Below are positions 26,406-37,300 of a stretch of 64,000 nucleotides of DNA, in pieces. How positions within the stretch are numbered: the first letter of the stretch is position 1; each line of letters starts with the position of its first letter. Both the position numbers and the translations under genes were made by a program. The notes under the pieces were generated by a model. That model was given only the letters and a program-made list of their open reading frames with translations. It ran no database searches and was not told where the DNA came from. The stretch lies in the NCBI RefSeq assembly GCF_003625475.1, contig NZ_RAIQ01000006.1:118406-182405 (forward strand), written 5' to 3'. Source of the stretch: Butyrivibrio sp. X503. Lineage in GTDB: Bacteria > Bacillota > Clostridia > Lachnospirales > Lachnospiraceae.

Positions 26406-26494
26406 CAATGATATTACAAGAGGTATACTTTCGGTTAATTGAGAGTATATCTCTTTTACTATTTAGTAGAAAGATCATAGAAATAGGACAGACA

Positions 26495-27040
26495 ATGGAA
26501 ATTGAGCTTATAAGAAGCAAAAGAAGGACAATAGCGATAGAGATAACTACAGACTGCCGCGTCGTTGTAAAGGCGCCGTATGGGGCTTCTAAGACTGTTA
26601 TCGACCGTTTCATCGGTGAAAAGGCGGATTGGATAAGCAGACACCTTAAAAAGATGGAAGAAAGGCAGCAGGAAGAGTCTGAGTCAAAACCCATCAGCGA
26701 GCAGGAGATGAGACTTCTTGTAACGAGAGCCAAGAGGGTCATACCTGTAAAGGTAAGGAAGTTTGCGGAGCTTATCGGGGTGAAATACGGAAGGATCACG
26801 ATAAGGAATCAAAAGACGAGATGGGGAAGCTGCAGCGCGGAAGGGAATCTTAACTTTAACTGCGTTCTCATGAGAGCGCCGGAAGAAATAGTGGATTATG
26901 TGGTGGTGCATGAGCTGTGCCATAGGATACATATGAATCATTCGAAGGCGTTTTGGGGAGAAGTGGAAAAAATAATCCCTGATTACAAGAGAAGAAGATT
27001 GTGGTTAAAGGAAAATGAAAGCAAGATAATGAGAGGGTAG
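26495..27040 (+). CDS. YgjP/DUF45-family metallopeptidase
   Basis: 181 residues. The motif HELCHRIHMNHSKAFW (H139, E140, H143 plus downstream His) and the preceding TRWGSCS are the hallmark of the YgjP-like (DUF45, SprT-like) family. Predicted zinc metallopeptidase; the cellular role is poorly known. The frame is open back to 26408, but ATG at 26495, preceded by AGGACAG, matches the family start (IELIRSKRRTIAIEI). It lies 89 bases after sufU and may be a read-through gene. Confidence 0.87.
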   Translation: MEIELIRSKRRTIAIEITTDCRVVVKAPYGASKTVIDRFIGEKADWISRHLKKMEERQQEESESKPISEQEMRLLVTRAKRVIPVKVRKFAELIGVKYGRITIRNQKTRWGSCSAEGNLNFNCVLMRAPEEIVDYVVVHELCHRIHMNHSKAFWGEVEKIIPDYKRRRLWLKENESKIMRG

Positions 27041-27158
27041 GGAGTGGTAGAAAGAATAAAGCCATGACGACAGACTCGGAACAGCTTCGCTTGGAGTTTT
27101 ATTCCAAAAGAAAAAGTACCATCCCCATAGGATATACCTACGAAAACAGTACTCGGCG
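27041..27158. other. Gene-free stretch before tRNA-Lys
   Basis: 118 bases after the DUF45-family gene. No gene, clear terminator or promoter was recognised. Confidence 0.5.
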
Positions 27159-27231
27159 TGCGCTGCCAGGGTCTCGAACCCTGGACAACCTGATTAAGAG
27201 TCAGGTGCTCTACCAACTGAGCTAGCAGCGC
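27159..27231 (-). tRNA. tRNA-Lys (anticodon CTT)
   Basis: Minus-strand cloverleaf with acceptor GCGCTGC/GCAGCGC, D arm TAGCTCAGTTGGTAGAGCA, anticodon loop ACTCTTAAT (anticodon CTT) and T arm CCAGGGTTCGAGACCCTGG. CCA is not encoded. Confidence 0.97.
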
Positions 27232-27274
27232 ATTCTGTATTCGGCTCTGTTGCCGTGTCTCAACGACAAGTGAT

Positions 27275-27303
27275 ATCTTACTACGCCTAAAAGAGAAATG
27301 CAA
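27275..27303 (-). promoter_or_regulatory. Promoter of tRNA-Lys
   Basis: Minus-strand TTGCAT (27303-27298), 17 bases, TAAGAT (27280-27275). The rest of the 27232-27430 gap shows only an AT-rich stretch before tatD. Confidence 0.6.
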
Positions 27304-27430
27304 GTACTTTTTTCAATTTTTTTTGAAAAACTTCCAAAAATTTGATTTTCTCTGTGTTTGCGCGGTTTTCAGACCTGTTCATTTGTGGTAAATTATTAGA
27401 TATATTCGGTATTTTTACAGAGGATAAGTT

Positions 27431-28201
27431 ATGATTTTTGATACACATGCTCATTATGACGATCCCGCTTTTGATGAAGACAGAGACAGTCTAATCGCTT
27501 CGCTTGAAAAAGCGGGCATCGGAAATGTGGTTGATATAGGCGCGAGCATAGATACGACAAGGAAAGCGCTTGAGCTTGCGCACAAATATGATTTTATTTA
27601 CGCTGCTGTCGGGGTGCATCCAAGTGAAGTAGAGGAGCTGACAGAGGATAATTTTGAACTTCTGACGGAATGGAGCGAGGACGGAAGGTGCGTAGCTATC
27701 GGCGAGATAGGTCTTGACTATCATTGGCCTGAGCCCGGAAGAGAGCTTCAGAAGAAGTGGTTTAAGAGACAGCTGAATCTTGCAAGGCAGAAGCAGCTTC
27801 CCGTTGTTATTCATTCCCGCGATGCGGCGAAGGATACGATCGATATCATGAAGGAAGAACACGCCGAGGAAATAGGCGGCGTTGTGCACTGCTTTTCATA
27901 TAGCAAGGAGATAGCAAAAGAGTGCCTTGATATGGGCTTTTACATAGGAGTCGGAGGCGTCATTACTTTTAAGAACGGCAAGAAACTAAGAGAGGTCGTT
28001 GAAGAAGCGCCTATTGAGAATATTCTTTTGGAAACCGATTGTCCTTATCTTGCGCCCGAGCCTTACAGGGGCAAAAGAAATTCTTCCTTGTATTTACCTT
28101 ATGTTGTAGAAGAGATTGCAAGGATCAAGGGTATCAGCTCGGAAGAGGTGATCCGTATAACACAGGAAAACGCAAGGACTATGTACAATCTTCATCTGTA
28201 A
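27431..28201 (+). CDS. tatD: TatD-family metal-dependent DNase
   Basis: 256 residues. Amidohydrolase-fold protein with metal ligands in DTHAHYDDPAFD (HxH), AIGEIGLDYHW (Glu), PVVIHSRDA (His), VVHCFS (His) and ETDCPYLAPEP (Asp). The family has 3'-5' exonuclease activity. It lies 45 bases before rsmA, the classical tatD-rsmA neighbourhood of Firmicutes, here without rnmV between them. Its ribosome binding site is AGAGGATAAG. Confidence 0.95.
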   Translation: MIFDTHAHYDDPAFDEDRDSLIASLEKAGIGNVVDIGASIDTTRKALELAHKYDFIYAAVGVHPSEVEELTEDNFELLTEWSEDGRCVAIGEIGLDYHWPEPGRELQKKWFKRQLNLARQKQLPVVIHSRDAAKDTIDIMKEEHAEEIGGVVHCFSYSKEIAKECLDMGFYIGVGGVITFKNGKKLREVVEEAPIENILLETDCPYLAPEPYRGKRNSSLYLPYVVEEIARIKGISSEEVIRITQENARTMYNLHL

Positions 28202-28245
28202 GAAGGCAGAGTCTGATTATTTTTTCTTATATAAAGGAGTATTAA

Positions 28246-29106
28246 ATGGCATATCTTGGAAATCCCGCACGTACCAAGGAAGTGCTCAGTAAATATAATA
28301 TGAGCGCCAAGAAGAAGTTCGGACAGAACTTCCTTATAGATGCAAATGTTCTTGGCGGAATCGTAGATGCATCGGGCGTTACGAAGGACGATTGCGTTCT
28401 GGAGATCGGACCAGGAATCGGAAGTCTTACGCAGTATCTTGCGGAGTCAGCCAAAAGAGTTGTTGCTGTCGAGATAGACAAGAGCCTTATTCCGGTGCTC
28501 GATGACACACTTTCCGAGTACGACAATGTCACGGTAATAAATGAAGACATATTAAAAGTAGATATAGATAAGATCATTAAAGAGTACAACGACAACAAGA
28601 AGATCAAGGTTGTTGCGAACCTTCCGTACTATATAACGACACCCATTATAATGAAACTGTTCGAGAGCGGAGCTCCGATTGAGAGTGTCACCGTCATGGT
28701 TCAGAAGGAAGTAGCGGACAGGATGTCCATGGGACCGGGCAATAAAGATTACGGATCGCTTTCTTTGGCGGTTGGATTTTATGCTTCGGCGGAGCTGGTC
28801 ATGGATGTTCCTCCAAGCAGCTTTATTCCGCAGCCCGGAGTCGGATCGGCAGTTGTACATCTAAAGAGATTTGATAAGCCCGCGGTAGAAGTTAAAGATG
28901 AAAAATATATGTTTGAGATCATAAGGACTTCTTTTAATCAGAGAAGAAAAACTTTAAGCAATTCTTTAGCTAACAATCCGGCACTTAAGGTATCAAGGGA
29001 GAAAGTGCAGGAAGCACTTGTAAGCATGGGGCTTAACGAGAAAATAAGAGGCGAAGTCCTTACACTTTCTCAGTTTGCAGCCCTTTCAGATATTTTACAA
29101 AGCTAG
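28246..29106 (+). CDS. rsmA: RsmA (KsgA), 16S rRNA dimethyladenosine transferase
   Basis: 286 residues. It dimethylates two adjacent adenines in the terminal helix of 16S rRNA during 30S assembly. Motifs are [13 protein letters not shown], the SAM site [13 protein letters not shown], and the catalytic [14 protein letters not shown], followed by the C-terminal [18 protein letters not shown] and [17 protein letters not shown] precedes the ATG. Its stop lies 59 bases before the TPR/AAA-like gene. Confidence 0.97.
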   Translation: MAYLGNPARTKEVLSKYNMSAKKKFGQNFLIDANVLGGIVDASGVTKDDCVLEIGPGIGSLTQYLAESAKRVVAVEIDKSLIPVLDDTLSEYDNVTVINEDILKVDIDKIIKEYNDNKKIKVVANLPYYITTPIIMKLFESGAPIESVTVMVQKEVADRMSMGPGNKDYGSLSLAVGFYASAELVMDVPPSSFIPQPGVGSAVVHLKRFDKPAVEVKDEKYMFEIIRTSFNQRRKTLSNSLANNPALKVSREKVQEALVSMGLNEKIRGEVLTLSQFAALSDILQS

Positions 29107-29165
29107 TGCGCTATGTTAAACTAAACACTAGATATAGTATTTTTGGCACCAATGAGGTAGATATT

Positions 29166-32100
29166 TTGGATAAGGTCGAGTATAAGATCAGAGCCGATGA
29201 AATAAAAGCTTTGATTGACGAAAACAGATTCGCTGAAGCTGTTAAGATTGCTGACACAATTGACTGGAAAAGAGTGAAGAGTGTTCAGATGCTTTGCATG
29301 ATCAGCGACTTATATAAGATTAATCGCCGTTTTGAGGAGAGTAGAGACGTTCTTCTCATGGCATATGACAGATACCCTACGGGAAGAGCTATCGTATATT
29401 CACTGTGCGAGCTTGCCATCAAGATGGGAGAGTTTGTTCAGGCGGTAGAGTACTACAAGGAGTTTGTTAGAATTGCGCCCAGAGATACGGGCAGATATAT
29501 TTTGCAGTACAAGCTCTATGAGGCACAGGAAGTCAGCCTTGAAGAGCGAATAGCTGTTCTTGAGGAGTTTAAGAAACACGATTACAGAGAGAAGTGGGTT
29601 TACGAGCTTGCTTATCTTTATCACCGCGTGGGTCTCACAACAGAGTGCATCGAGACATGTGATGAGATGTTCTTGTGGCTTGGTGACGGAAGATACGTTA
29701 TGAAAGCGCTTGAGCTCAAGGCACTTCACGAGCCCCTTTCTCCCGAGCAGCAGGACAGATATGTAAGATACAAGGAAAAGCACGGCGGATATGTAGACAG
29801 ATCCATCGTAAATGATAAGGACGAGATCGGAAAAGACGAGCCGGGAACGGTTGAGATCAAGCAGCCCACCAAGGAGATGCAGCCTGTAACCGATGAGGTT
29901 ATTAATGCATACAACAACGGCGAAGCCGTAGGGGAAGAGCCGGCGCAGTACGCCGCGCCCACAGAGGGCGTTGATCCGGTTGTCGCAGCACCAACGCAGG
30001 AGCTCGCCGACAGCGATAAGATTGTATATCCTCATATCAATGAGATAAAAGAGCCTTCGGTTGATGTAAGTCAGTACAACACAATGAATCTTCAAAAGGC
30101 GCTTGCAGAAGAGCTTAAGGGCTTTATCGACAGCGACGATGATGAAACCGATAAGGCAGAAGAGCCTGCTCCTTCGGAAGGATTCGAGGGAGAAGTTATC
30201 AAGCCCGATACCGCTGAGATCTACGATGAAGAAGAGAATAAGAGCGGAGTCTTTTCACCGATGGCGGCAGTTGCGGCCGAAGAATCCGAAGGCACAATGC
30301 AGGAAGTGTTCTTTGATGCTTCCGAGAACGAAGCGGAGCAGACATCCGATGCTGAGTTCAAGCCTTATAAGGAGGAAGCTTCTTCAGACGATGAAGAGGA
30401 AGATGAGTCTCTTTCTGAAGAAAACGAACTCAAAGAAGAGGCAAAAGAAGCTTCTTTTAACGAAGAAGATATTGATTCCGACGATGAATTTGAGGATAAG
30501 GAAGAGCATAAGCTCAATATTGATATAAAATACGGCGGCAACGGACCGATACTTGGGGAAGAGAAGCGCCTTGACTATGCGTCGATTCCTGTTTATGAGG
30601 ACAAGCCGCTAGAAGAGGAGGTTCCGGGAGCAGTCATTCATCCCAATTCCAATTTCCAAATGCACAGCCACTTTGACAACATCCTTTCACAGGAGTATGA
30701 CGGACAGATTTCTATGGCAGTTGAGCCTGAGCCTCAGGTTGAGAAGCAGATCACGGGCCAGATAAGTATTGCAGAATATATGGAGAACTGGGAACAGTTC
30801 AAGAAGCAGCAACAGCAGAAGCAGTTCGAGCAGGTTAAGAAGCTGGTTGCTGACGAGACAGGTGATATGTTTGCCGATTACGACGAAAAGACCAAGGAAG
30901 GACTTCAGGAAAAGATCGAGCAGGCTATTTCCGATGCGCTCAAAAAAGAGCGTCATGACAAGGCTTCGGGAAGAGGCGACTGGTCAAGAAATAACAGTGA
31001 TGTTATAGACGACGCCGTTGCGGAAGTTATTAGCAGCGAGGGCGTTGAAAATACTGAGACTGAAGAACCTACAGAGGACACCGAGGTAAAGACCGAAGAA
31101 GTTGCTGTAGAGGAAGCAAAGACTGAAGAAGGCGCAGTAGAAGAAGCAGAAGCAAAGAGCGAAGATGCTGCCGAAGATAAGAAGACTGAAGAAAAGGAAG
31201 CTACCGAAGATAAAGAGAAGTCTTCCGAAGACGGCAAGGAATCCGGCGAGAAATCGGAAGAGTCAGCAGAAGATTCCGGCAAGAAGGACGGTGCCGATTC
31301 CAAGAAGCCTTCAAATGAAGGAAGAAGAAATAAGAACAGAAACAAGAAATCTTCAAACCAGAATCGGAATCAAAATCAGAATCAGAATCAAAACCAGGCA
31401 CAGAATCAGGATCAGAAGAAAAAGCACCATATCGGTAACAGAGAACTTGATGAGCGCGTAAGAACAATGACTCCCGAGGAGAAGGAGCTCTTTGGACCTT
31501 ACATTCACCATAAGAAATCAAGAAGACAGATCATAAACGCTATCGATAACCTCAGCATGGACGCGTACAGCGGAAATGCCATTGTCACGGGCGAAGAGGG
31601 CGCCGGAACGGTTAACCTTGCAAAGGGACTTATCCGTGCGGTTCAGGCATCAGATTCCAACTTCAGCGGAAAGGTTGCCAAGATCACAGCCAACACTCTC
31701 AACAAGAAGAGCCCCAAAGCTATATTTGAGAAGCTTGCAAACGGAGCACTTATCATCCAGAGAGCGGCCGATCTTGAAGCTGAGACGGTAGCTGATTTCA
31801 TTAAAGTTCTTCAGCAGGAGAATAAAGGAATCATTGTCATCATGGAAGACACCAAGGAAGACATTAACAGATTCCTGGATAAGAACCCTGCTCTTAAGCA
31901 GAGCTTCAATGTAAGAGTCGATATAGAGGCGCTTGATGACGATTCACTTGTAGCATACGCCAAGCAGTATGCTCTTGAAAAAGAGTTTGCTATCGACAAC
32001 CTCGGAATACTTGCGCTTCACACCAAGATTTCCGAGAGACAGACTCTTGACCATGAGGTTACGGTTTCCGAAGTAAGAGACATCATTGATGATGCCATCT

Positions 32101-32207
32101 ACTACGCGGAGAAGCATTCCGTATCGCATCTTATGGATATAATCGTAAATAAGCGTTACGACGAAAACGATATGATCATTCTTAGAGAAAAAGATTTTAT
32201 GCACTAA
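29166..32207 (+). CDS. TPR protein with acidic linker and degenerate AAA+ (CbbX/SpoVK-like) domain
   Basis: 1013 residues in three parts. Residues 1 to about 210 are TPR-like helical repeats. Residues about 215-735 are low-complexity, very rich in Glu and Asp, then Lys/Asn/Gln-rich. Residues about 750-1013 align by eye with the CbbX/SpoVK AAA+ family. The phosphate loop GEEGAGTVN (809-817) lacks the Walker A lysine. The Walker B region LIIQRAADL (862-870) has Gln where the acidic DE pair is expected. The later [21 protein letters not shown] resembles the sensor region. It is probably a cytoplasmic scaffold that no longer hydrolyses ATP. TTG at 29166 has GAGG eight bases upstream; a GTG at 29106 overlapping rsmA is the alternative. 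Confidence 0.8.
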   Translation: MDKVEYKIRADEIKALIDENRFAEAVKIADTIDWKRVKSVQMLCMISDLYKINRRFEESRDVLLMAYDRYPTGRAIVYSLCELAIKMGEFVQAVEYYKEFVRIAPRDTGRYILQYKLYEAQEVSLEERIAVLEEFKKHDYREKWVYELAYLYHRVGLTTECIETCDEMFLWLGDGRYVMKALELKALHEPLSPEQQDRYVRYKEKHGGYVDRSIVNDKDEIGKDEPGTVEIKQPTKEMQPVTDEVINAYNNGEAVGEEPAQYAAPTEGVDPVVAAPTQELADSDKIVYPHINEIKEPSVDVSQYNTMNLQKALAEELKGFIDSDDDETDKAEEPAPSEGFEGEVIKPDTAEIYDEEENKSGVFSPMAAVAAEESEGTMQEVFFDASENEAEQTSDAEFKPYKEEASSDDEEEDESLSEENELKEEAKEASFNEEDIDSDDEFEDKEEHKLNIDIKYGGNGPILGEEKRLDYASIPVYEDKPLEEEVPGAVIHPNSNFQMHSHFDNILSQEYDGQISMAVEPEPQVEKQITGQISIAEYMENWEQFKKQQQQKQFEQVKKLVADETGDMFADYDEKTKEGLQEKIEQAISDALKKERHDKASGRGDWSRNNSDVIDDAVAEVISSEGVENTETEEPTEDTEVKTEEVAVEEAKTEEGAVEEAEAKSEDAAEDKKTEEKEATEDKEKSSEDGKESGEKSEESAEDSGKKDGADSKKPSNEGRRNKNRNKKSSNQNRNQNQNQNQNQAQNQDQKKKHHIGNRELDERVRTMTPEEKELFGPYIHHKKSRRQIINAIDNLSMDAYSGNAIVTGEEGAGTVNLAKGLIRAVQASDSNFSGKVAKITANTLNKKSPKAIFEKLANGALIIQRAADLEAETVADFIKVLQQENKGIIVIMEDTKEDINRFLDKNPALKQSFNVRVDIEALDDDSLVAYAKQYALEKEFAIDNLGILALHTKISERQTLDHEVTVSEVRDIIDDAIYYAEKHSVSHLMDIIVNKRYDENDMIILREKDFMH

Positions 32208-32238
32208 TGCTTGTACAGTCATCGAGGGGGGATTTTGT

Positions 32239-34236
32239 ATGGGTAAGAAAGTATTCATATCTGAAGCGGATGAGTATCTGTTTGGTCAGGGAACACATTA
32301 CGATATTTATGATAAACTCGGTGCGCACCCTTCTGAAGAAGGAGGCAAAAAGGGCTACTTTTTTGCGGTCTGGGCACCGAATGCAGCTGACGTTCATGTC
32401 ATAGGTTCTTTTAACAACTGGAACGAAACATCGCATCCACTTAAAAGAACCAAGGTTGGAAATATATGGACAGCATTTATTCCCGGAGTCGGAATAGGAG
32501 AAATGTACAAGTATCTTATTACGACACCGGACGGACGTAAGCTCTACAAGGCCGATCCATATGCCAATTTTGCGGAGCTTCGCCCCGGAAATGCTTCAAA
32601 AACAACAGATCTTGACGGCTTTAAGTGGTCTGATTCCAAGTGGTATGACCATATCAAGGGAAAAGAGATCACGAGACAGCCGCTCGCAATATATGAGTGC
32701 CACATCGGATCGTGGATGAAACATCCCGACGGCACGGAAGACGGATTCTATACATACAGGCAATTCGCGGATAGGATTGTCGAGTATCTTAAAGACATGC
32801 AATATACCCACATCGAGCTCATAGGAATCGCAGAGCATCCTTTTGACGGCTCATGGGGTTATCAGGTCACGGGCTACTATGCTCCGACATCGAGATACGG
32901 AGAGCCCAAGGACTTTATGTATCTTATCAACAAACTCCACAAGAACAACATAGGAGTAATATTGGACTGGGTTCCTGCGCATTTTGCGACTGACGAGTTC
33001 GGCCTTGCCTGCTTTGACGGACAGTGCATCTATGAAGATCCGGATCCGCGAAAAGGAGAGCATCCCGACTGGGGAACCAAGATATTTAACCTTGCTAAGC
33101 CCGAAGTTAAAAACTTCCTTATAGCAAATGCTCTTTTCTGGATAAGGAAATTCCATGTAGATGGCCTTAGAGTAGATGCGGTCGCATCAATGTTATATCT
33201 TGATTACGGCAAGAAAGACGGCCAGTGGGTACCGAATAAATACGGTGGCAAGGAGAATCTCGACGCTATCGAGTTCTTCAAGCATCTTAACAGCGTTGTG
33301 AGGGGAACTTATCCCGAATTTCTTACGATCGCGGAAGAATCCACGGCGTGGCCAAAAGTCACAGCGCCTCCGGAAGAGGACGGACTTGGCTTTGCGTTTA
33401 AATGGAACATGGGCTGGATGCATGATTTCTGTGAATACATGAAGCTCGACCCGTATTTCAGACAGGGCGCGCACAACATGATGACCTTTGCGATGAGCTA
33501 CAACAGTTCGGAAAACTATATCCTTCCGTTGTCGCATGACGAGGTTGTGCACCTTAAATGCTCGATGGTTGAGAAGATGCCGGGATACAAGGTTGATAAA
33601 TACGCCAATCTGCGTGCAGGCTATACCTATATGTTCGGTCACTCCGGCAAAAAACTCCTCTTCATGGGTCAGGATTTCGGTCAGGAGAGGGAATGGAGCG
33701 AAAAGAGAGAGCTTGACTGGTTTATATTGGAGAATGAATTAAACAAAGGTTTAAAGGCCTATGTTTCCAATCTTCTTAAGATATACAGAAAATATCCCGC
33801 AATGTTTGAGGTTGATAACGATTGGGGCGGATTTGAGTGGATAAATGCGGACGACAAGGAGCGAAGTACCTATAGCTTTTACAGAAGAGCCATAAACGGA
33901 AAAGATAATCTCCTATTTGTCATCAATATGACTCCCGTAGAGAGAAAAGATTTCAAGGTCGGAGTTCCTTTTTCGGGAAGCTATACGCATATCCTAGATA
34001 GCGCAGAGGAGCGTTTTGGCGGAGCGGGAAGCAGTATCCCCGGTAAGATAAAGGCTGAAAAGGGGCTTTGCGATTACAAAGACTACAGCATAACCTTTGA
34101 TCTACCGGCGTACGGAGCCGAAGTTTTTCTTTTCCAGGATCCGAAATCGGCAAAAGAACCTGACAAAAAGCCGGTTTCAAAAGCTGCCAAGACCAAATCG
34201 GATAATAAGAAGAATAAAAAGTCATCAAAAACTTAA
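32239..34236 (+). CDS. glgB: GlgB, 1,4-alpha-glucan branching enzyme
   Basis: 665 residues. GH13 enzyme that makes alpha-1,6 branches in glycogen. An N-terminal CBM48 domain (FAVWAPNAADVHVIGSFNNW) is followed by the catalytic barrel. The barrel has the nucleophile Asp in GLRVDAVASMLYLDY, acid/base Glu in TIAEESTAWP, and LPLSHDEVVH. The last 35 residues are a Lys/Ser-rich tail, an unusual addition with no assigned role. A GAGGGGGGA ribosome binding site precedes the ATG. It is followed by a terminator. No other glycogen genes lie in the window. Confidence 0.95.
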   Translation: MGKKVFISEADEYLFGQGTHYDIYDKLGAHPSEEGGKKGYFFAVWAPNAADVHVIGSFNNWNETSHPLKRTKVGNIWTAFIPGVGIGEMYKYLITTPDGRKLYKADPYANFAELRPGNASKTTDLDGFKWSDSKWYDHIKGKEITRQPLAIYECHIGSWMKHPDGTEDGFYTYRQFADRIVEYLKDMQYTHIELIGIAEHPFDGSWGYQVTGYYAPTSRYGEPKDFMYLINKLHKNNIGVILDWVPAHFATDEFGLACFDGQCIYEDPDPRKGEHPDWGTKIFNLAKPEVKNFLIANALFWIRKFHVDGLRVDAVASMLYLDYGKKDGQWVPNKYGGKENLDAIEFFKHLNSVVRGTYPEFLTIAEESTAWPKVTAPPEEDGLGFAFKWNMGWMHDFCEYMKLDPYFRQGAHNMMTFAMSYNSSENYILPLSHDEVVHLKCSMVEKMPGYKVDKYANLRAGYTYMFGHSGKKLLFMGQDFGQEREWSEKRELDWFILENELNKGLKAYVSNLLKIYRKYPAMFEVDNDWGGFEWINADDKERSTYSFYRRAINGKDNLLFVINMTPVERKDFKVGVPFSGSYTHILDSAEERFGGAGSSIPGKIKAEKGLCDYKDYSITFDLPAYGAEVFLFQDPKSAKEPDKKPVSKAAKTKSDNKKNKKSSKT

Positions 34237-34260
34237 GAATTTTTTTATAAGAGCCGAAAT
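34234..34260 (+). promoter_or_regulatory. Sigma-28-like promoter candidate before the flagellar genes
   Basis: TAAG (34234-34237), 15 bases, GCCGAAAT (34253-34260) resembles the sigma-D/sigma-28 pattern TAAA-N15-GCCGATAT. It lies about 50 bases before the DUF6240-like start. The predicted start point falls inside the glgB terminator hairpin, so this needs caution. Confidence 0.35.
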
Positions 34261-34262
34261 AG

Positions 34263-34291
34263 AAGGTGATGGATAGTCCATCACCTTTTTT
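34263..34291 (+). terminator. Terminator after glgB
   Basis: Perfect stem AAGGTGATGGA / TCCATCACCTT with TAG loop and a T-run. Confidence 0.9.
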
Positions 34292-34312
34292 CAATTAATA
34301 TATGAGGCGCGT

Positions 34313-37300
34313 ATGAACATTAATTTTCAAACCATCGCCGGCAACAAGAACGCCGAAGACTCATTTCGCACCGGAATGGATTCCGATGAGAGGATCGGTA
34401 TGAATGCCGGAAAGGTTACTACGGCACACGGCAGTGCATTTGCTGTAGACCTGGACACAAGCATTTTCAGTAATGATGCTTATGCGCAGCGTGCCAGAAG
34501 CTTAGATGAAATAAGCAAAATGGCAGAAAACACGGATGTTTTGACGCAGCATAATTATATGGCTCTTTTATCAAATACCATGTCTGAAAAGGACTATTCC
34601 AAGGCCTTAAAGGACGGTTTTGATATTAAAAATCTAAATAGTTCGGAGACAGTGACCATTCTTGATAAGATCAAGAGTGTTCTTTTGGAGTCCGGAGAAG
34701 AGATCGTAGGTTACAACGACGACCTCAGCACTCAAAAACTCGCTAAGATAACAGGCAGCGAGTCTTTTGCCATGGCTATCAAAAAGAGCTTTTCCGAAAA
34801 CGACATTCCACTTACACAAGAGAATATCAGGGCGGTTGCAGGCGCCTACGAACAGGTTTCGAATACACCGGAGCCTTCTGATGATGCGGTTAAATACATG
34901 GTGCTCAACAATTTAAGACCTACGATCGGAAATATGTATTTTGCTAATCACAGCACAAACGGACAGAGCGCCACCGGAAAAGGTTTCTATGCCCAAGAGA
35001 CGGGCGGATATTATGCGCAGAAATCCGAGGATTACAACTGGCAGCAGCTTGATCCTCAGATAGATAAGGTTATAGAAGAGGCAGGCCTTGATACATCGGA
35101 CGAGTCATCAAAGGCAAACGCAAGATGGATGGTGATACAGGGAATCCCGCTCACCGCAGAGAATCTTATTTCTCTTTCCGAGATAAGAGACATAGAGTTT
35201 CCCATAAGTGATGCTGCGGCTGCACAAGCTATGACAGCTGCTATCTCAGATGGCAAAAAAGCATACGAAGGAAATCTTTTTGATCCAACAAGCAACCTCG
35301 AAAAAGCAATGAAGCTTGTGGAAAACACAAACAAGATTACGGATGAAGCGGTAAAAAAGACCCTGACAGAGGGAAAAGAGCTTAATCTTAAAAATCTCAT
35401 TGATGTTACTCAGGGAAAAGAAAATTCTCAAAACCTTTTCGTTGTAAATGAGATAAAAGAAAACGATCCCAAGCTTATTCAGGCCAGGTTACAGCTTGAA
35501 GAAGTTCGCCTTAAGATGACTGTTGAAGCCAACAAGAATCTGCTCGACAGCGGATTTTCCGTTGACACGGCTCCTATGCAGCAGCTTATAGATAAGTTAA
35601 AAGAGATGCTCGGAAACATTGCTTCCGTATCAGATGATAAACAGACAGCAGGCGCACCTGTGGCCAACAGCGGAAATGCGTTAAGAATGCTTTCGCTTAC
35701 GGTTTCAAGAGTAAACATTATCAGCAGAGGACCCGCAGATGTGTCCGGAGCACTTGCAGGTGAATTCGAGACCGCGACACTCAGTAAGATAAGCAGCGTA
35801 TCCGAGAACCTTGCCATGAAGTTCAAGGCAGCAGGCCAGGGCTATGAGACAATGATGACAAAGCCCAGGTCAGATCTTGGCGACAGCATGAGAAAGGCAT
35901 TCGGAAACGTAGACAATATCCTAAATGATATGGGATATGAAACCGACGAAGTAAACAGAAGAGCCGTAAGAATCCTTGGCTATAACAGCATGGAGATCAA
36001 TGAAGAGAACTTTGAAAATGTTCGTGCATGGGATCAAAAGCTCAAGGCAACCATAGAAAGACTTAAGCCCGGAGCAGTGCTTGATCTTATAAGAGAAGGC
36101 AAGAATCCTCTCAACATGACAATAGAAGAACTCTCAGAGAGCCTCGATAATCTTATGAAGGATGGGGAAAACCGTGATAAGAATAATTCCAAGAAGGGAG
36201 AAGAAAAATACTCCAAGTTCCTCTATAAGCTTGAGAAAAAGGGGGATATAACAAGCGATGAGAGAGCATCTTTTATTGGAATATACAGACTTTTCCATAC
36301 GCTGAAGGTCACAGATCATCAGGCTATCGGCTCTGTTTTAAAGACGGGTCGCGACATGACCATAGGAAATCTTCTTGACGCTACAAGAACTCAAAAGACA
36401 TCGAGAAGAGGCCTTGATTATACCGTTGATGACAGCTTTGGTGGACTTGAAGCCGGAGAGAGCACTCAGGTAAAAATTGATGAGCAGATTAATTCGGCAT
36501 TCAGATTTTACAGTGCACAAGCCGATATAGTATATGAGAACCTCGAACCCGAGAAACTCATGGCAGCAAAACCAGATAATGACACACTGCTGCCCGATCT
36601 TGCAAGTGCTCTTTTAAATGCGGAAACAGATGAGCAGCTTGAAAAAGAGTACTGCGATGAGCAGGTTAGACAGATAAGACAGATGGCGGGATCAAAGGCT
36701 GCAGAGGGTGCGCTTAATGAGATGAACCTCTATGATGTAGAGATTACATACAACAATCTCGAAGCCATGATCTCAAACAGAAGAGATCGAAGAACGGGAA
36801 CGATCTGGGAGAAGGCAGACGAGCTCGATGATGAAGATATCAAAGATGAGCTTAAGGACGTAACGGATCTTCTCGGAGAAGAAAACTACGAAGAAATCTA
36901 TAAAGAAAAACTTGCTAATGTATCCGACAAGATGTCCGATATATTAATGAACCCTGAAGATACTTATATCGATTTCAGAGCGATCACGCTCATGCAAAAG
37001 CAGCTTTCGGTAATGGCCAAAAGCTCAGACAGAGGAAGCTTTGAGGTTCCCGTTGAGATAGACGGAAGCAAAGTAACAATGCACATCACACTAAAAAGTG
37101 ATAACAGCAATATTTCAAGGATGGAAGCAAGTATTCAGACTTTTGAATACGGACGCATAACGGCAAGCCTCTACAAGCAGGACGGAATAATAAACGGAAT
37201 GCTTACTACATCAAACAGCCAGAGCGCCGACGAAGTCGAATATCTTGAGAGCTTAAAGAAGAGAATGTGCGAAAAATTAGCGGAAACGGTAGAGAATGCG

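Noticed and set aside
26408..26494. Longer start for the YgjP-type peptidase
   Set aside because: The extra 29 residues are hydrophobic and not family-like, and the ATG at 26495 has a ribosome binding site.
29106..29165. GTG start at 29106 for the TPR protein
   Set aside because: It overlaps the rsmA stop and has no ribosome binding site; TTG at 29166 has GAGG at proper distance.
30687..31521. Long open frames on the strand opposite the acidic linker
   Set aside because: They arise from Glu/Asp-rich codons read in reverse (Ser/Phe/Leu-rich products), with no ribosome binding site.
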